The notes beneath the pieces were generated by a model, which did not search any database, was not told the DNA's origin, and was given only the letters and a program-made list of their open reading frames with translations. Both the position numbers and the translations under genes were made by a program. From assembly GCA_965248775.1 (NCBI GenBank), contig OZ252150.1, positions 372,001 to 436,000 on the forward strand: a DNA stretch of 64,000 nucleotides, in the 5' to 3' direction. The stretch is from JBHHUI01 sp965248775 (GTDB taxonomy: Bacteria; Chloroflexota; Anaerolineae; Anaerolineales; JBHHUI01). Each line of letters starts with the position of its first letter. Position 1 is the first letter of the stretch. Positions 16,974-25,516 of the stretch are shown in pieces.

Positions 16974-18344
16974 ATGACTCAAAACCAAAAACCAGCCGGC
17001 ATGCGCGCTTTTATCGTTATTTGGCTTGGGCAGGTTGTCTCCATGCTCGGGACAGGGATGACTCAATTTGCACTTACGATTTGGGCCTGGCAGGAGACCG
17101 GCGAAGCGACAACGTTGGCGCTGGTAGGCTTTTTCAATTTCGGTCCGACAGTCTTGCTCAGTCCGATAGCCGGAGCGCTTGTGGACCGTTGGAATCGCAA
17201 GCTTGTAATGATGCTAAGCGACTTAGGAGCCGGAATCGCAACCGTTGCCCTACTAACTCTTTTTGCACTTGGTAAGCTCGAAATCTGGCATCTTTACGTG
17301 GCCGGTGCGTTTACTGGCGCATTCAATGCCTTTCAATTTCCGGCGTATTCGGCCGCCATCTCTACGATGTTGCCGAAGTCACAATATGCACGCGCTTCCG
17401 GCATGCTCGAGCTAGCTCTGTCAGGGGGCAATATCATAGCGCCTCTGCTTGCCGGTCTGTTGCTGGCACCTATCGGAATTAACGGGATTATGACATTCGA
17501 TGTCATCACGTTTACTCTTGCAATTGGAGCTTTGCTTATTATCCACTTGCCCATCCCGAAAATCTCGGCCGCGGGGAAAGAGTCGCAAGGAAGCCTTTGG
17601 AGTGAATCACTTTATGGCTTCAAATATATCGCGCAACGAAAGCCCTTGCTGGGACTTCAATTAATTTTTCTTGGAGTCAATCTAATCGGAACTTTAGGCT
17701 TTGTACTCTTGTCTCCCATGGTCTTGGCTCGGACGGGAGAGAATGAGTTGATCCTGGGTTCTGTATTGTCCGCGGGAGCAATTGGTGGCGTTGTTGGCGG
17801 AGCCTTGTTGAGTGTGTGGGGCGGACCGCGTCGAAAAATTCATGGCGTACTCATTGGTATGACAATGGCCGGTCTGCTCGGCGAATTGATTATCGGCCTT
17901 GGACATGGATTGTTTGTTTGGGCTTTGGGAGCCTTCCTTGTCCATGCTATCATTCCGGTGCTCAACGGCTCGAACCAAGCTATTTGGCAAGCCAAAGTAC
18001 CGCCCGATGTGCAGGGGCGCGTTTTTGCAACTCGCCGTCTCATCGCACAAGCCTCATCGCCAATTGCAATGCTCGTCGCCGGTCCACTGGCAGACCGAAT
18101 ATTTGAACCGGCCATGCAAAAAGGGGGATCGCTCGCACCCATTTTCGGGTGGCTTGTGGGTGTCGAGCCCGGCAGCGGGATGTCTCTGATGTTCGTATTC
18201 GCGGGTATTTTCGGGGGAGCTATTGGCTTGTTTGGCTATCTGTTCCGCCCCGTTCGCCTGGTGGAAGACCTGTTGCCGGATCATGAAAGTGATGCTCTCA
18301 CTTCGTTTGAGTCCGTCGCATCTGAATCTGCTGCACCTGCCTGA
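16974..18344 (+). CDS. MFS transporter (drug-efflux type)
   Basis: A 456-residue protein with twelve predicted membrane helices. The loop after helix 2 carries the MFS motif A variant GALVDRWNRK, and ARASGMLELALSGGNIIAPLLAGLL is typical of MFS_3/enterobactin-exporter-like proteins. Substrate unknown. It is followed eight bases later by a LysE-type exporter, so the two may be co-expressed. Confidence 0.87.
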   Translation: MTQNQKPAGMRAFIVIWLGQVVSMLGTGMTQFALTIWAWQETGEATTLALVGFFNFGPTVLLSPIAGALVDRWNRKLVMMLSDLGAGIATVALLTLFALGKLEIWHLYVAGAFTGAFNAFQFPAYSAAISTMLPKSQYARASGMLELALSGGNIIAPLLAGLLLAPIGINGIMTFDVITFTLAIGALLIIHLPIPKISAAGKESQGSLWSESLYGFKYIAQRKPLLGLQLIFLGVNLIGTLGFVLLSPMVLARTGENELILGSVLSAGAIGGVVGGALLSVWGGPRRKIHGVLIGMTMAGLLGELIIGLGHGLFVWALGAFLVHAIIPVLNGSNQAIWQAKVPPDVQGRVFATRRLIAQASSPIAMLVAGPLADRIFEPAMQKGGSLAPIFGWLVGVEPGSGMSLMFVFAGIFGGAIGLFGYLFRPVRLVEDLLPDHESDALTSFESVASESAAPA

Positions 18345-18352
18345 GGAATTTT

Positions 18353-18988
18353 ATGATTGATACTTCTTCCCTTACTGTTTTCGTTATCGCTGCTCTCGTG
18401 CTGCTAGCCACCCCCGGGCCGGCAGTCCTTTACATCGTCGCCCGCAGTGTCGATCAGGGACGAAGGGCTGGCATCGTGTCCACGCTTGGAATCGGTACCG
18501 GCACGCTCATTCATGTTTTTGCAGCCGCGCTCGGGGTCTCGGCGCTTTTGGCCGCTTCGGCAGTTGCATTTAGCGTCGTCAAATTCCTAGGTGCAGGCTA
18601 TCTCATTTTTCTCGGCTTGCGTCGTATTTACGGGCGCGGCGAGGCGGAAGATACGACTGAAATACGCAAATCCGGGCTGCGGAGAATCTACTGGCAGGGA
18701 TTCCTGGTAAACCTGCTCAATCCCAAAACAGCACTCTTCTTTTTTGCTTTCTTACCTCAATTTGTGGAAGTCTCCCTTGGGCGGGTGCCACTGCAGGTGT
18801 TCATTCTCGGGACACTTTTTGTACTCATGGGCATTTTGAGTGACGGCGTATACGCAATGCTGGCTGGAACATTGGGACAGCACCTGCGCAGAAATGTACG
18901 TTTCCTGAGCGCAGAACGTTATATTGGTGGTGGCGCGCTGATTGCGCTCGGTGTGACAACGGCGCTATCTGGTTCCACTAAATCCTGA
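18353..18988 (+). CDS. LysE/RhtB-family exporter
   Basis: A 211-residue protein with six hydrophobic helices and the family hallmark ATPGPAVLYIVARSVDQGRRAG near the N-terminus, followed by GTGTLIHVFAAALGVSALL and NPKTALFFFAFLPQFV. LysE/RhtB proteins export amino acids or their derivatives. GAGGAATTTT precedes the ATG, and the short gap to the MFS gene suggests one transcript. Confidence 0.9.
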   Translation: MIDTSSLTVFVIAALVLLATPGPAVLYIVARSVDQGRRAGIVSTLGIGTGTLIHVFAAALGVSALLAASAVAFSVVKFLGAGYLIFLGLRRIYGRGEAEDTTEIRKSGLRRIYWQGFLVNLLNPKTALFFFAFLPQFVEVSLGRVPLQVFILGTLFVLMGILSDGVYAMLAGTLGQHLRRNVRFLSAERYIGGGALIALGVTTALSGSTKS

Positions 18989-19013
18989 TTCTTCGAATAC
19001 AGCTTTCATTGCT

Positions 19014-19973
19014 GTGATCAATCCAATCCTGGCGCTGGACTTTGGCGGAACAAAACATGCCGTGGGTCTGGCTGCGCGCGACAGTACGACCTGGCTTGAT
19101 TATCGCCGCATTGTTTCAGAAAGCGGGGACACCGCCGTACAGGATCGCAAAAAAGTGATTGCATTGGCGCATGAGATGCTCGGCGGGCAGCAACCAGTTG
19201 AGATTGGTGTCAGCTTTGGCGGCCCGGTGGATTTCGCTACGGGTGTAGTACATCTTTCGCATCACGTCCCTGGATGGGAAGGAATACGCCTGCGCGAGAT
19301 TCTCCAAATTGAATTTGATTCACCGGTAGTGGTTGATAATGATGCCAATGCAGGTGCACTTGGCGAGTTCCATTTCGGGGCCGGGCGCAGCACCCAAAAT
19401 CTGCTGTATGTGACTGTCAGCACAGGCGTGGGGGGCGGCTGGATAGTGGAGGGGCGACCCTACCGGGGCGCGGAAAGCATGGCCGGGGAGTTCGGTCATA
19501 TGGTCGTGGACATGAAGGGCCCCATGTGTCTCTGCGGCAAGCGCGGCTGTGTCGAGCGGTTTGCTTCCGGTCCGTACATGGCGCAGGATGCGCTTGAAAT
19601 ATTACGACACGATAAAACTCTCGAGTCATTACTCCGTTCGTTGCTCCAGGAAGAGAAACCACATCTGACTGCAGAACATCTTAACAGCGCAGCCGAGCAG
19701 GGTGATAGCCTCGCGCGTGAAATCGTCGCGCGTAGTGCTACAGCACTGGGCATTGGTCTCGGGAATGCGGCAAATTTGATGAACCCCGACCTGATCGTGC
19801 TCGGCGGGGGTGTATCAAAGTCCGGGGCACTCTGGTGGGACACGCTTCGTCGGGTCGCCAATGAGACCGTGCTGCCTGAAGTCCCGCTGGAGATCGTTCC
19901 CGCCAAGCTCGGGGACGACGCCCCGCTCTGGGGAGCGGTTGCCCTTTGTATGTCATTCCATTTGGTATTATAA
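19014..19973 (+). CDS. ROK-family protein (sugar kinase/regulator-like)
   Basis: A 319-residue ROK protein with the N-terminal phosphate loop LALDFGGTKHAVG, the catalytic-region motif VVVDNDANAGALGEF, the GGGW glycine turn and the zinc-binding cluster CLCGKRGCVERFASG. It lacks a DNA-binding N-terminus, so it is more likely an ATP-dependent hexose kinase than a repressor. The start is a GTG at 19014. Sugar specificity cannot be assigned. Confidence 0.85.
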   Translation: MINPILALDFGGTKHAVGLAARDSTTWLDYRRIVSESGDTAVQDRKKVIALAHEMLGGQQPVEIGVSFGGPVDFATGVVHLSHHVPGWEGIRLREILQIEFDSPVVVDNDANAGALGEFHFGAGRSTQNLLYVTVSTGVGGGWIVEGRPYRGAESMAGEFGHMVVDMKGPMCLCGKRGCVERFASGPYMAQDALEILRHDKTLESLLRSLLQEEKPHLTAEHLNSAAEQGDSLAREIVARSATALGIGLGNAANLMNPDLIVLGGGVSKSGALWWDTLRRVANETVLPEVPLEIVPAKLGDDAPLWGAVALCMSFHLVL

Positions 19974-20286
19974 AAAACTGTCCTCTTGTCTGCCCGTGCC
20001 AGGCAAAGGTGGGAAACCCCGCAGGATACTCAACGGGTGGATGCGCAGCTCCGCCGCCCACGCCCCCGTAACTATGAATATGAATCCCTCAATTGATCGC
20101 AAACCCAACCTCACCTATACTCAATGCTTTCTGGCTGAGACAAAGAACAAAAAGAGGCCAAAAGACGAAAAGAGAAACTAGCCACCTGACAGTTTGATGC
20201 TACGAGCAGAATTCAAAAGACACCTGCAGAGACAAGTTGTTCACAAGAAGTCTTTCGACTGTGTTCGCCCACGTCGGGTCCCCCGG

Positions 20287-20308
20287 CCCAGTACATCCGG
20301 GACTGGGT
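20287..20308. repeat. CCCAGT/ACTGGG mini-palindrome (copy a)
   Basis: CCCAGTACATCCGGGACTGGGT lies in the 3' part of the IS4 transposase gene. It shares its arms with the other copies at 21138, 28487 and 33728. Confidence 0.6.
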
Positions 20309-21126
20309 GCGTCCCGCCGGGGTGCTGACGCGAAGCCGATGCGGAAGATGCTGTAATCGCGACGGTCGTTGCGGTCTACCAGGCGCCGTTGCCCGGACTT
20401 GATAGTCTGTGCGCCGAAGGCAATGAGCCAGAAATAGAGCAGCACAACCGCCAGGGTCAAGCGTGAGAGACGCAGGAAATGTCGTAGGTGGGTACTTTCG
20501 ATATCAACGCCATGCCCTTTCAAATCGCCGAACATTTCTTCAATCCACATTCTCCGGCGATAACAGCGCAAGACAAGCTGCGGGTCGGCCAGGTTGGTTG
20601 CCAACAACCAGGGTACCTTTTCGCCGGCGCGCCAGTAGGCCAACAGGTTGATGTGGTAAGCATACTTGGCCGTTAGGCGACAGTACGGCAACCAGTTTCT
20701 CTGGCGCGGCTTACTGACCAGGCTGTCGAGGCGTTGCGACTTGTGCATGCCTTTGGGCTTGACCAGATAGCGACCTTTCTGACGCAAAACATCACGACCC
20801 TGTCGGGCGCGACAAGGGTATCGCCAGCGCCACGCTTTGAGCTGTTTCTGGAGAGGAATCTCGCCAAATTCAGCGTCGCCGACAAGGGTGACCGGCGTCC
20901 GCGGCGGCAACAGACCGCGCACGTAGGACAACAGAGCGACCTGCTTTTTGGTCGTGGAGTGTCCCCGGGAGTGCTGTACCCAGGTCCATGCCAGCGGGAT
21001 TGTGCGACGCCGATAGGCAACCGCCACCATCAGCAACTGATGTCCGAAACCTACCTTGCTCCCATCTACCACCAGATGCACCATACCGCCCGCCAAGCGA
21101 TCCAGTATCCCGCGCGCAATTGGTCT

Positions 21127-21179
21127 GCACAGTCCAGCCCAGTACCGAACGAACTGGGTCGGTATGTGGACTGCACTGG
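21127..21179. repeat. 53-bp palindromic mini-insertion (copy b)
   Basis: This segment interrupts the IS4 transposase frame. Its core is CCCAGTACCGA...AACTGGGT with an outer inverted pair AGTCCA / TGGACT. Deleting exactly these 53 bases restores the reading frame. On the minus strand it shares ATACCGACC(C/T)AGTTCGTTCG with the copy in the BTAD regulator gene. Confidence 0.75.
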
Positions 21180-21623
21180 GTACCATGTGCGCACCTGGAT
21201 CGCTGGATTATCCACCTCGCCCCGGCCGCGAGACGGGGGCAAGCGGCTCAACCGTCGCGCCCGGCTCGGCAAACAACTCAACCCTGGCATCTTCGCAGCA
21301 ACTTTGCTCAGGTGCACCGCCTGTGCCGAATAAAGGCCTACCAGCAACCAGGTGAAATTCCGCAATCTGGTCACTCGCTCGCCGGGGTAAAGTTTGTCAA
21401 GTTTCCTCATCCAGATGTGATAAAGTTTCCATTGCGGCAGGGCGTCGCTCTCCGTAGTTGGTTTCGCAATCGCTACTTTAGCAGACGTCATGCCGCTTTC
21501 CTTAAACTGTCAGGTAGCTAGAAAGAGAAATGACTTATTCTCTCTAAACTCACCAGCAGGGGGTGGCTCATATCCTACGACAGGTCTCCAGGTCCAAAAA
21601 GAGGGCCGAGTAAATTACGCCAG

Positions 21624-21899
21624 GTGGGAAAGGTATTTTCGTCAGGCTTTTGGGGGGGCGCCTTCATCGTCGGCGCTTTCGTCTCGTTTGGCGAGATACC
21701 AGTTTGGGTCAGCCTACTTCTGCTCCTGATAGGCTCGGTGCTAATTGGATTTTCTATCTGGAGTGTCGGGAAACTGCTAGGACCCTATTTGATCCCCAAG
21801 CAGCAAAGAAAGAAGGTGGTTCAGCGGCAGGCCCGGCGGAAGGAGCGATTACGCCGCAAGCGTGCGAGCAAACGCTCACATCGGCGCGTACGCGACTAA
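21624..21899 (+). CDS. Small basic membrane protein
   Basis: About 91 residues from a GTG start: two hydrophobic helices (GGAFIVGAFVSFGEIPVW and VSLLLLLIGSVLIGFSIW) and a strongly basic tail (RRKERLRRKRASKRSHRRVR). The frame crosses a run of seven G at 21652-21658. With eight G it would instead fuse to an upstream open frame that passes through the IS target site, so the true N-terminus is uncertain. Function unknown. Confidence 0.5.
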   Translation: MGKVFSSGFWGGAFIVGAFVSFGEIPVWVSLLLLLIGSVLIGFSIWSVGKLLGPYLIPKQQRKKVVQRQARRKERLRRKRASKRSHRRVRD

Positions 21900-21978
21900 T
21901 CGGTCTCAGGGAAAATATTCTCAACACTTAAGGTTGACGATTAGGGGAGATACTACGTTCTAGCGGGCGGTTGAAGTT

Positions 21979-22485
21979 ATGAAGCGATTATACATTGCGT
22001 TCACAATGCTGGGCTTGGTAATGCTCGCGTGTGGCGCGTCGGTGTCAGGTGCCGGCATTCAGACTGCAATTGCTCAGACGGCGGCTGTTCCCGACTCTAT
22101 TGAGGTGCAACCGACAGAGAGGGAGGATGAGCCGAAAGTAGTGCCAACTATGACAGCGCTGCCGACGCCTGAGCCGACGGAAGAAACGGCCACAGAACCC
22201 CCGCCACTTGTTTTCGTCCCATATCGGGACTTTGAAATCCTACCTGCGGCCCTAACCGTGCAGGTGGGTCAACAGATGGAATTCCTGATCGAGAGTGCTG
22301 CGGGTCAGTTACATCAGCCCTATACGCCGGGTTTCCAGAATCCCGGCCCGAACAATTTTGAAGCGCTGGGTAACCTCGGCGACGGCACAACCTATGCGTT
22401 CACGTTCCAAGAGTCTGGAACGGTGACGCTGCTGTGCGGCTACCATGCGAACATGGTGGCGCAGGTGGATGTGGTCCAGCCGTAG
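21979..22485 (+). CDS. Cupredoxin-like lipoprotein
   Basis: A 168-residue exported protein. The signal peptide ends in a clear lipobox (LGLVMLAC, Cys18), followed by a proline/threonine/glutamate-rich linker to about residue 75 and a C-terminal cupredoxin domain. Type-1 copper ligands are visible: a histidine in GQLHQPY and the C-x2-H-x2-M cluster in LLCGYHANM. It is probably a membrane-tethered electron carrier on the outer face, as in Chloroflexota auracyanin-like proteins. No redox partner lies next to it. Confidence 0.8.
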   Translation: MKRLYIAFTMLGLVMLACGASVSGAGIQTAIAQTAAVPDSIEVQPTEREDEPKVVPTMTALPTPEPTEETATEPPPLVFVPYRDFEILPAALTVQVGQQMEFLIESAAGQLHQPYTPGFQNPGPNNFEALGNLGDGTTYAFTFQESGTVTLLCGYHANMVAQVDVVQP

Positions 22486-22505
22486 CGCAAATTGGCGTTG
22501 CGTCG

Positions 22506-22538
22506 CGTCGCCGCGTGAATGCGGGGAGAGGTAGATCA
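22506..22538 (+). repeat. Repeated leader, copy 1
   Basis: GTCGCCGCGTGAATGCGGGG followed by AGAGGTAGATCA ends two bases before the ATG of the first paralogue. Near-identical copies precede the second paralogue (22859-22892) and, more diverged, occur at 23209-23238. Confidence 0.65.
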
Positions 22539-22540
22539 CC

Positions 22541-22816
22541 ATGCGTAAATCTGACGAAGCGTACAGCGGTGCCGAGCGTCGCCAAAATGTCAACGCGGGC
22601 TTACGTACTAAGTTGGACGAAATCGGCAAGAAGGCTGCGGACAGCTCCAATATCACCGCTGCTGACATGAGCCGACTGTTCGAGTTGCTCCGCGTTTTTC
22701 AACGACGTGGTATCAGTCAACGCTCACCCGACCTGCTACGGCTCGTGAGAGAAGAGCACGCGAACGAGTTCTGCCCGGCGTTGCTGGCGTTGCTTGATAA
22801 AGCACTCAGGGTTTGA
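22541..22816 (+). CDS. Small helical protein, tandem paralogue 1
   Basis: A 91-residue, charged, mostly helical protein without membrane segments. The segment ERRQNVNAGLRTKLDEIGKK is shared, almost residue for residue, with the next gene; the C-terminal SRSPDLLRLVREEHANE part is also shared. The leader upstream is duplicated too, so gene and leader were copied together. Not a family I recognise. Confidence 0.65.
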   Translation: MRKSDEAYSGAERRQNVNAGLRTKLDEIGKKAADSSNITAADMSRLFELLRVFQRRGISQRSPDLLRLVREEHANEFCPALLALLDKALRV

Positions 22817-22858
22817 GTAATGCTGGTCAGCGACAAGGGGCAGCATGCAGACTTTACA

Positions 22859-22892
22859 GCGTCGCCGCGTGAGTGCGGGGAGGGTAGATCAT
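22859..22892 (+). repeat. Repeated leader, copy 2
   Basis: GTCGCCGCGTGAGTGCGGGG followed by AGGGTAGATCA precedes the ATG at 22894, matching the leader of the upstream paralogue at all but a few positions. Confidence 0.65.
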
Positions 22893-22893
22893 C

Positions 22894-23175
22894 ATGGGTA
22901 TATCTGATGAAATTTACGAGGGGCCCGAGCGCCGCCAGAATGTCAACGCGGGCTTACGTACTAAGTTGGACGAAATCGGCAAAAAGGTCACTGAAAGCCC
23001 CAACCTCACCGAGGCCGACATGAGACTGCTCTACAAAAAAATGCGTGATTATCAACCGCGTGGTCTTGAGAGCCGCTCGTCTGACCTGTTACAAATCGTG
23101 AGAGAAGAGCACGCAGACGAACTCAGTTCCGCGTTGCTGGAGTTGATGGATGATGTGCTTGGGCGACTCAGGTAG
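22894..23175 (+). CDS. Small helical protein, tandem paralogue 2
   Basis: A 93-residue paralogue of the preceding protein: the N-terminal 30 residues are nearly identical (PERRQNVNAGLRTKLDEIGK) and the rest is moderately diverged (SSDLLQIVREEHADELSSAL). The unchanged N-terminal block suggests a conserved contact surface. Both genes carry the same duplicated leader and are co-directional with the two-helix membrane protein downstream. Confidence 0.65.
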   Translation: MGISDEIYEGPERRQNVNAGLRTKLDEIGKKVTESPNLTEADMRLLYKKMRDYQPRGLESRSSDLLQIVREEHADELSSALLELMDDVLGRLR

Positions 23176-23208
23176 GGGTGGGACTTGAGAGTATGCAGCC
23201 AGCGGATT

Positions 23209-23238
23209 GCGTGGCTGCGCCTTGTGAGTGCGGGGAGC
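23209..23238 (+). repeat. Repeated leader, copy 3 (diverged)
   Basis: GCGTGGCTGCGCCTTGTGAG then TGCGGGGAG resembles the leaders of the two paralogues but is followed by a different gene at 23294, suggesting a third, decayed unit of the duplication. Confidence 0.45.
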
Positions 23239-23293
23239 ATGCATATTGAAAGTAACCCGATCATTTTTGACACCTGTTGAAGGAGGCTATCTG

Positions 23294-23554
23294 ATGCATG
23301 ACATTGAAGTTGCCCTGCAAGACATTCGTACATGTTATACCTATATTCGTGCAGGCTTGGGCATAATCTTGCTGGCATTTGCGCTGGCGATCGTAAACGC
23401 GCTGCTACCCGAACCGGTGCGCTTTCTGCAAATGACCAACATGCCGCTCACTTTCGTCGGGATGGGTACGCTACTCTTTGGCATTGGCCGCCACCTTCAC
23501 CTGCTGCACCTGAATACGCTGCGTATGGGCGGCATTATATCGGACGAGGATTAG
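23294..23554 (+). CDS. Small two-helix membrane protein
   Basis: An 86-residue protein with two hydrophobic helices (IRAGLGIILLAFALAIVNAL and MPLTFVGMGTLLFGIGRHLH), so both termini are probably on the same side of the membrane. ATG 23294 is preferred because GAAGGAGG lies seven bases upstream; an earlier in-frame start lacks one. It resembles DUF202-like small membrane proteins in layout, but that is not certain. Confidence 0.65.
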   Translation: MHDIEVALQDIRTCYTYIRAGLGIILLAFALAIVNALLPEPVRFLQMTNMPLTFVGMGTLLFGIGRHLHLLHLNTLRMGGIISDED

Positions 23555-23575
23555 CCAATAAGAGAGGGAGCATAG

Positions 23576-23782
23576 ACCATCGCGATAATAGTAGGGAATT
23601 CTAAAACGCAAAGAACCCCCGCCGATGCTGAAGATGGTTTCTGTCAACAGTGGGAAGGCGTACGCAGGATACCGTCCCCACTGCTCGCAATAGTTGTCGT
23701 TGGGCTTAATGATTGCCTCGAAGCAGGACCTGATGTGATTGTCAAGTGGTATCCGCAGTCGTGGCGTAAAAAGTGGGTCTGA
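23576..23782 (+). other. Open frame without a standard start codon
   Basis: After a TAG at 23573-23575 one frame stays open for 68 codons (TIAIIVGNSKTQRT through LLAIVVVGLNDCLEAGPDVI to WYPQSWRKKWV), ending in TGA at 23780-23782. There is no in-frame ATG, GTG or TTG, though GAGAGGGAG lies just upstream of an ATC. It may be a decayed 5'-truncated gene or a gene with a rare start. Confidence 0.3.
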
Positions 23783-23807
23783 TTGTTCATGAAATGGTAA
23801 CAGAACA

Positions 23808-24371
23808 ATGCCGCAAAAGCCGTCGCCTAACTCTCGCCCACTTCGATGCGCAAATGGTCTTTATATCACCCTCCAGATAAGGCTTCCTGTTCTGAAATTT
23901 GGAATCACGAGTTGGCTAATAATTGTGGCTATGTTTCTCGGATCTTGTTCTCCGAACGAACCAGAGAGTGAAAACCTGACCTCTGGACTACCAGTAGCTG
24001 ATGTATTAGCTGTACAAGTTACAGGTAGATCGAATGCGTATAATTTCTCTGTAGAATTACGTAGCCCGGACAAAGATTGTGGGCAATATGCCGATTGGTG
24101 GGAAGTACTTTCTGAGGATGGGACGCTTTTGTATCGCCGGATATTGACTCACAGCCATGTTACTGAGCAACCTTTCGTACGTTAAGGGGGACCTATCCTG
24201 ATAGAAGCAAGTGATGTTGTGCTAATTCGTGGCCACATGCGTCCAACAGGCTATGGGGGTAAAGTTTTCCGCGGGTCAGTTCAAAATGGATTTCGAGAAG
24301 TGATGATCGGTTCCGAATTTGCTCAGGAAGTCGAAGACAAGCCTCCCCAACCGGATAATTGTCGATTCTGA
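23808..24371 (+). pseudogene. Lipoprotein gene with an in-frame TAA
   Basis: The frame encodes a lipoprotein (hydrophobic segment ending FLGSC, about Cys47) with a small beta-rich domain. It meets TAA at 24183-24185 after EQPFVR and then continues in the same frame through GGPILIEASDVVLIRGHMRP, TGYGGKVFRG and FREVMIGSEFAQEVEDK to TGA at 24369. The continuation reads like the second half of the domain, so a nonsense mutation is likely. The start is uncertain because the first 35 residues do not look like a normal signal peptide. Confidence 0.6.
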
Positions 24372-24685
24372 TTATAGCGTCATCATTTCAGCGGATTGTT
24401 AACTGGCAGTTGTGCGCGGGAATGAACAGCTGCGAACGCTTATTTGTATGTCTGATTTGCACAGACTAATTCGACAATGATGTGGTCGCACTCGCAATGC
24501 AGAGAGAAAGTTGAGCATGCCACTCGCTCACGAAGCAGGTTCCGTATTCGACCTTACGGATGTACTCCATATGGTCATTTGAACAACACGGTGTATGGGC
24601 GGATATCGAGTTGGGTCGTCCGTTCCGAATTGCGCCGGACTTCATGGATGCATTCAGGCCGAATAAAGCGATTGAGTAGGTGCCC
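24372..24685. other. Intergenic region with a coding-like remnant
   Basis: Mostly no gene. One plus-strand frame from ATG 24560 to TAG 24677-24679 (39 residues; MYSIWSFEQHGVWADIELG, then RPFRIAPDFMDAFRPNK) looks protein-like and may be the tail of a lost gene. It has no ribosome-binding site. Confidence 0.3.
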
Positions 24686-25471
24686 TCAATAATCAATCAG
24701 GCGCACGAAGCGGTCGGCATTTCGCGCTTTCTCCACCAAAGATCCGATTGGGTGCATTGCAATAAAGAGCCGACCATCGCGCCCGGCGGCTCCGACGGCC
24801 ATCCCAACAACTTTACCGGTATGCGCGCTCACAAACGGCGAGCCGCTCATCTGAGCCGGATCAAAATACTCTGGGAAAACAGCCCAGGCTGTTTCGGTGT
24901 CCGCGGTCTGGATCGTTCCCGGGAACACAGCGTTCCCGAGGCCACTGAATAGTAAAACTGCTTCCCCTGGCTGGGGTCCCCCACGCTCATCCGGAAGTAA
25001 AACGTATTCTGCTGTAACCGGCGCATTCACTTGGAAGAAAACATAGTCCACGGACATATTCGGGCCGAATGCCCCTCGGCCGGGTTGACCATGCAGGGTG
25101 TCTAAAATTGCAACATAATCAGCTGCGCCTGCCTCCCCAAGGGCTACCCGTTTGAGCAGGTGGTCCTCGTCTCCAATGGAAAGGCTGTGGGCCGTAACAG
25201 CCGCCACGATGGTTTCATCGACTTTCAGGAGAAAGCCACTTCCCACGGGTATGAAATCTCCATCGGAATATTGCGCATATTCTTGCAAGCCCACATTTCC
25301 TCCCGGCAGTTGGCCGGCAGCCGCTTCAATGGTTGGCGGGTGAGGTGTCGGCCCAACGGGTGGGCCTCGGAAAAAGCGAGGCAAAGCGTACACAAGCCCG
25401 AGAAGAGCAAGTATGAGCAATGCCAGGATACCGATCAGGCTGCGCAGGACGAAGCGTGTGTTAATCTTCAT
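24686..25471 (-). CDS. Membrane-anchored trypsin-like serine protease
   Basis: A 261-residue protein with an N-terminal membrane anchor (residues 10-30), a proline-rich linker and an S1-like protease domain. The usual landmarks are present in order: VGSGFLLKV, TAHS (catalytic histidine), VDYVFFQV (catalytic aspartate) and MSGSPFV (nucleophile serine in a GSP context). It probably acts outside the cytoplasmic membrane. It is the last gene of the minus-strand run after the BTAD regulator and TorD-like chaperone; a functional link to them is not evident. Confidence 0.75.
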   Translation of the reverse strand: MKINTRFVLRSLIGILALLILALLGLVYALPRFFRGPPVGPTPHPPTIEAAAGQLPGGNVGLQEYAQYSDGDFIPVGSGFLLKVDETIVAAVTAHSLSIGDEDHLLKRVALGEAGAADYVAILDTLHGQPGRGAFGPNMSVDYVFFQVNAPVTAEYVLLPDERGGPQPGEAVLLFSGLGNAVFPGTIQTADTETAWAVFPEYFDPAQMSGSPFVSAHTGKVVGMAVGAAGRDGRLFIAMHPIGSLVEKARNADRFVRLIDY

Positions 25472-25516
25472 CGGAATTAACGGTCCCGCTTTGAGGAGAC
25501 AGCCAGCTAGGCCAAT

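Larger units (their letters stand above)
20200..21491 (-). pseudogene. IS4-family transposase broken by a 53-bp insertion
   Basis: The N-terminal part (start at 21491, MTSAKVAIAKPTTESDALPQ) reads to NPAIQVRTWY. The DDE core then continues in another frame from RPIARGILDRL through LVVDGSKVG, VTLVGDAEFGE and the YRRRMWIEEMFGDLKGHG motif. The two frames join exactly (VRTWY-RPIARG) if the 53 bases at 21127-21179 are removed; that stretch is a nested palindrome. Another copy of the palindrome core occurs near the 3' end (20287-20308). The catalytic residues are present, so the gene was probably active before the insertion. Confidence 0.85.
20178..21521 (-). mobile_element. IS4-like insertion sequence with 9-bp target duplication
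   Basis: A 1344-bp element with 18-bp terminal inverted repeats (CTAGCCACCTGACAGTTT at the left; CTAGCTACCTGACAGTTT read inward from the right) differing at one base. It is flanked by the exact direct repeat AAAGAGAAA at 20169-20177 and 21522-21530. It carries one transposase reading frame on the minus strand that is now broken. The element sits between the ROK gene and a small membrane-protein gene. Confidence 0.9.

Noticed and set aside
21210..21245. Another possible insertion (PPSRGRGE residues) in the IS4 transposase N-terminus
   Set aside because: GC-rich with a weak palindrome, but no second copy in the window and no clean join; not enough evidence.
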